DNA from: Desulfobulbaceae bacterium
GTDB taxonomy: Bacteria; Desulfobacterota; Desulfobulbia; Desulfobulbales; Desulfurivibrionaceae
Direction of reading: 5' to 3'
Length of the DNA stretch: 5,532 nucleotides
Assembly: GCA_003557565.1 (NCBI GenBank)
Contig: PWOG01000176.1
Span: 1-5,532, forward strand
Shown: piece by piece, positions 5,425 to 5,532 of the stretch
Layout: every line of letters starts with the position of its first letter
How positions within the stretch are numbered: the stretch's first letter is position 1
The notes under the pieces: generated by a model
Database searches by the model: none
What the model was told of the DNA's origin: nothing
Seen by the model: only the letters and a program-made list of their open reading frames with translations
Made by a program: the position numbers and the translations under genes

Positions 5425-5532
5425 TTCCTTATCTCCTTTTGATATTTAGAGTCTGACAAAAGACGACGTTACAGTTAATTGCCCCAACAATACTCATCTC
5501 CAGGCCCGGGGCCTAACCAAAAAAAAATCAAC
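5425..5532 (-). other. upstream region of the minus-strand barrel gene
   Basis: Apart from the ribosome binding site at 5433-5438, I see no confident promoter. TAAATAT on the minus strand just before the ribosome binding site is A/T-rich but has no matched -35. AGGCC-CGG-GGCCT (5502-5514) forms a perfect five-pair hairpin. A run of nine A (5519-5527) near the edge reads as nine T on the minus strand, and could be the tail of a terminator whose stem lies outside the window. Confidence 0.35.

Noticed and set aside
1..5532. CRISPR array, tRNA or rRNA gene, insertion sequence, defence system or biosynthetic cluster
   Set aside because: No regularly spaced repeats, cloverleaf, transposase or effector-like genes are visible; nearly all the sequence is explained by core genes and two envelope proteins.

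Overview
The window reads as ordinary, well-conserved chromosomal core. It carries the bacterial rpsF–rpsR–(DUF2232)–rplI–dnaB cluster, preceded by the end of a mazG-type gene and followed by two small outer-membrane barrel genes. Signal peptides followed by β-barrels ending in Phe imply a Gram-negative cell. The gene order (single-domain MazG, S6, S18, DUF2232 membrane protein, L9, DnaB) and the moderately high GC resemble Desulfobacterota/'deltaproteobacteria'. A Desulfobulbales-like sulfur bacterium is my best guess, but that is inference from order and protein style, not a database match.

Layout: 1-423 (+) is the 3' part of a MazG nucleotide pyrophosphohydrolase. 424-546 is a leader with a possible promoter and several hairpins, including CCG trinucleotides placed as in the known S6:S18 autoregulatory motif. 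547-945 is rpsF, starting at a GTG rather than the upstream ATG. 988-1227 is rpsR. 1246-2178 is a polytopic DUF2232 membrane protein with a TTG start. 2298-2753 is rplI. 2773-4134 is dnaB. 4159-4728 is a YfaZ-type outer-membrane protein that follows dnaB by only 24 bases. 4729-4911 is a convergent intergenic region with overlapping inverted repeats and a clear bidirectional terminator. 4912-5424 (-) is a second, unrelated small outer-membrane barrel. 5425-5532 is its upstream region.

How the genes work together: S6 and S18 bind each other and then 16S rRNA in the 30S platform. L9 belongs to the 50S subunit, DnaB is the replicative helicase, and MazG removes non-canonical or excess NTPs. The block therefore joins translation, replication and nucleotide hygiene. 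All plus-strand genes from rpsF to the YfaZ-like gene are closely spaced with no convincing terminator between them. They may form one long transcript ending at the terminator at 4827-4861.

I did not find a new multi-gene system. The items most worth a second look are non-coding: the rpsF leader, and the three-arm inverted repeat (4764-4800) lying between a perfect TATAAT box and the terminator.
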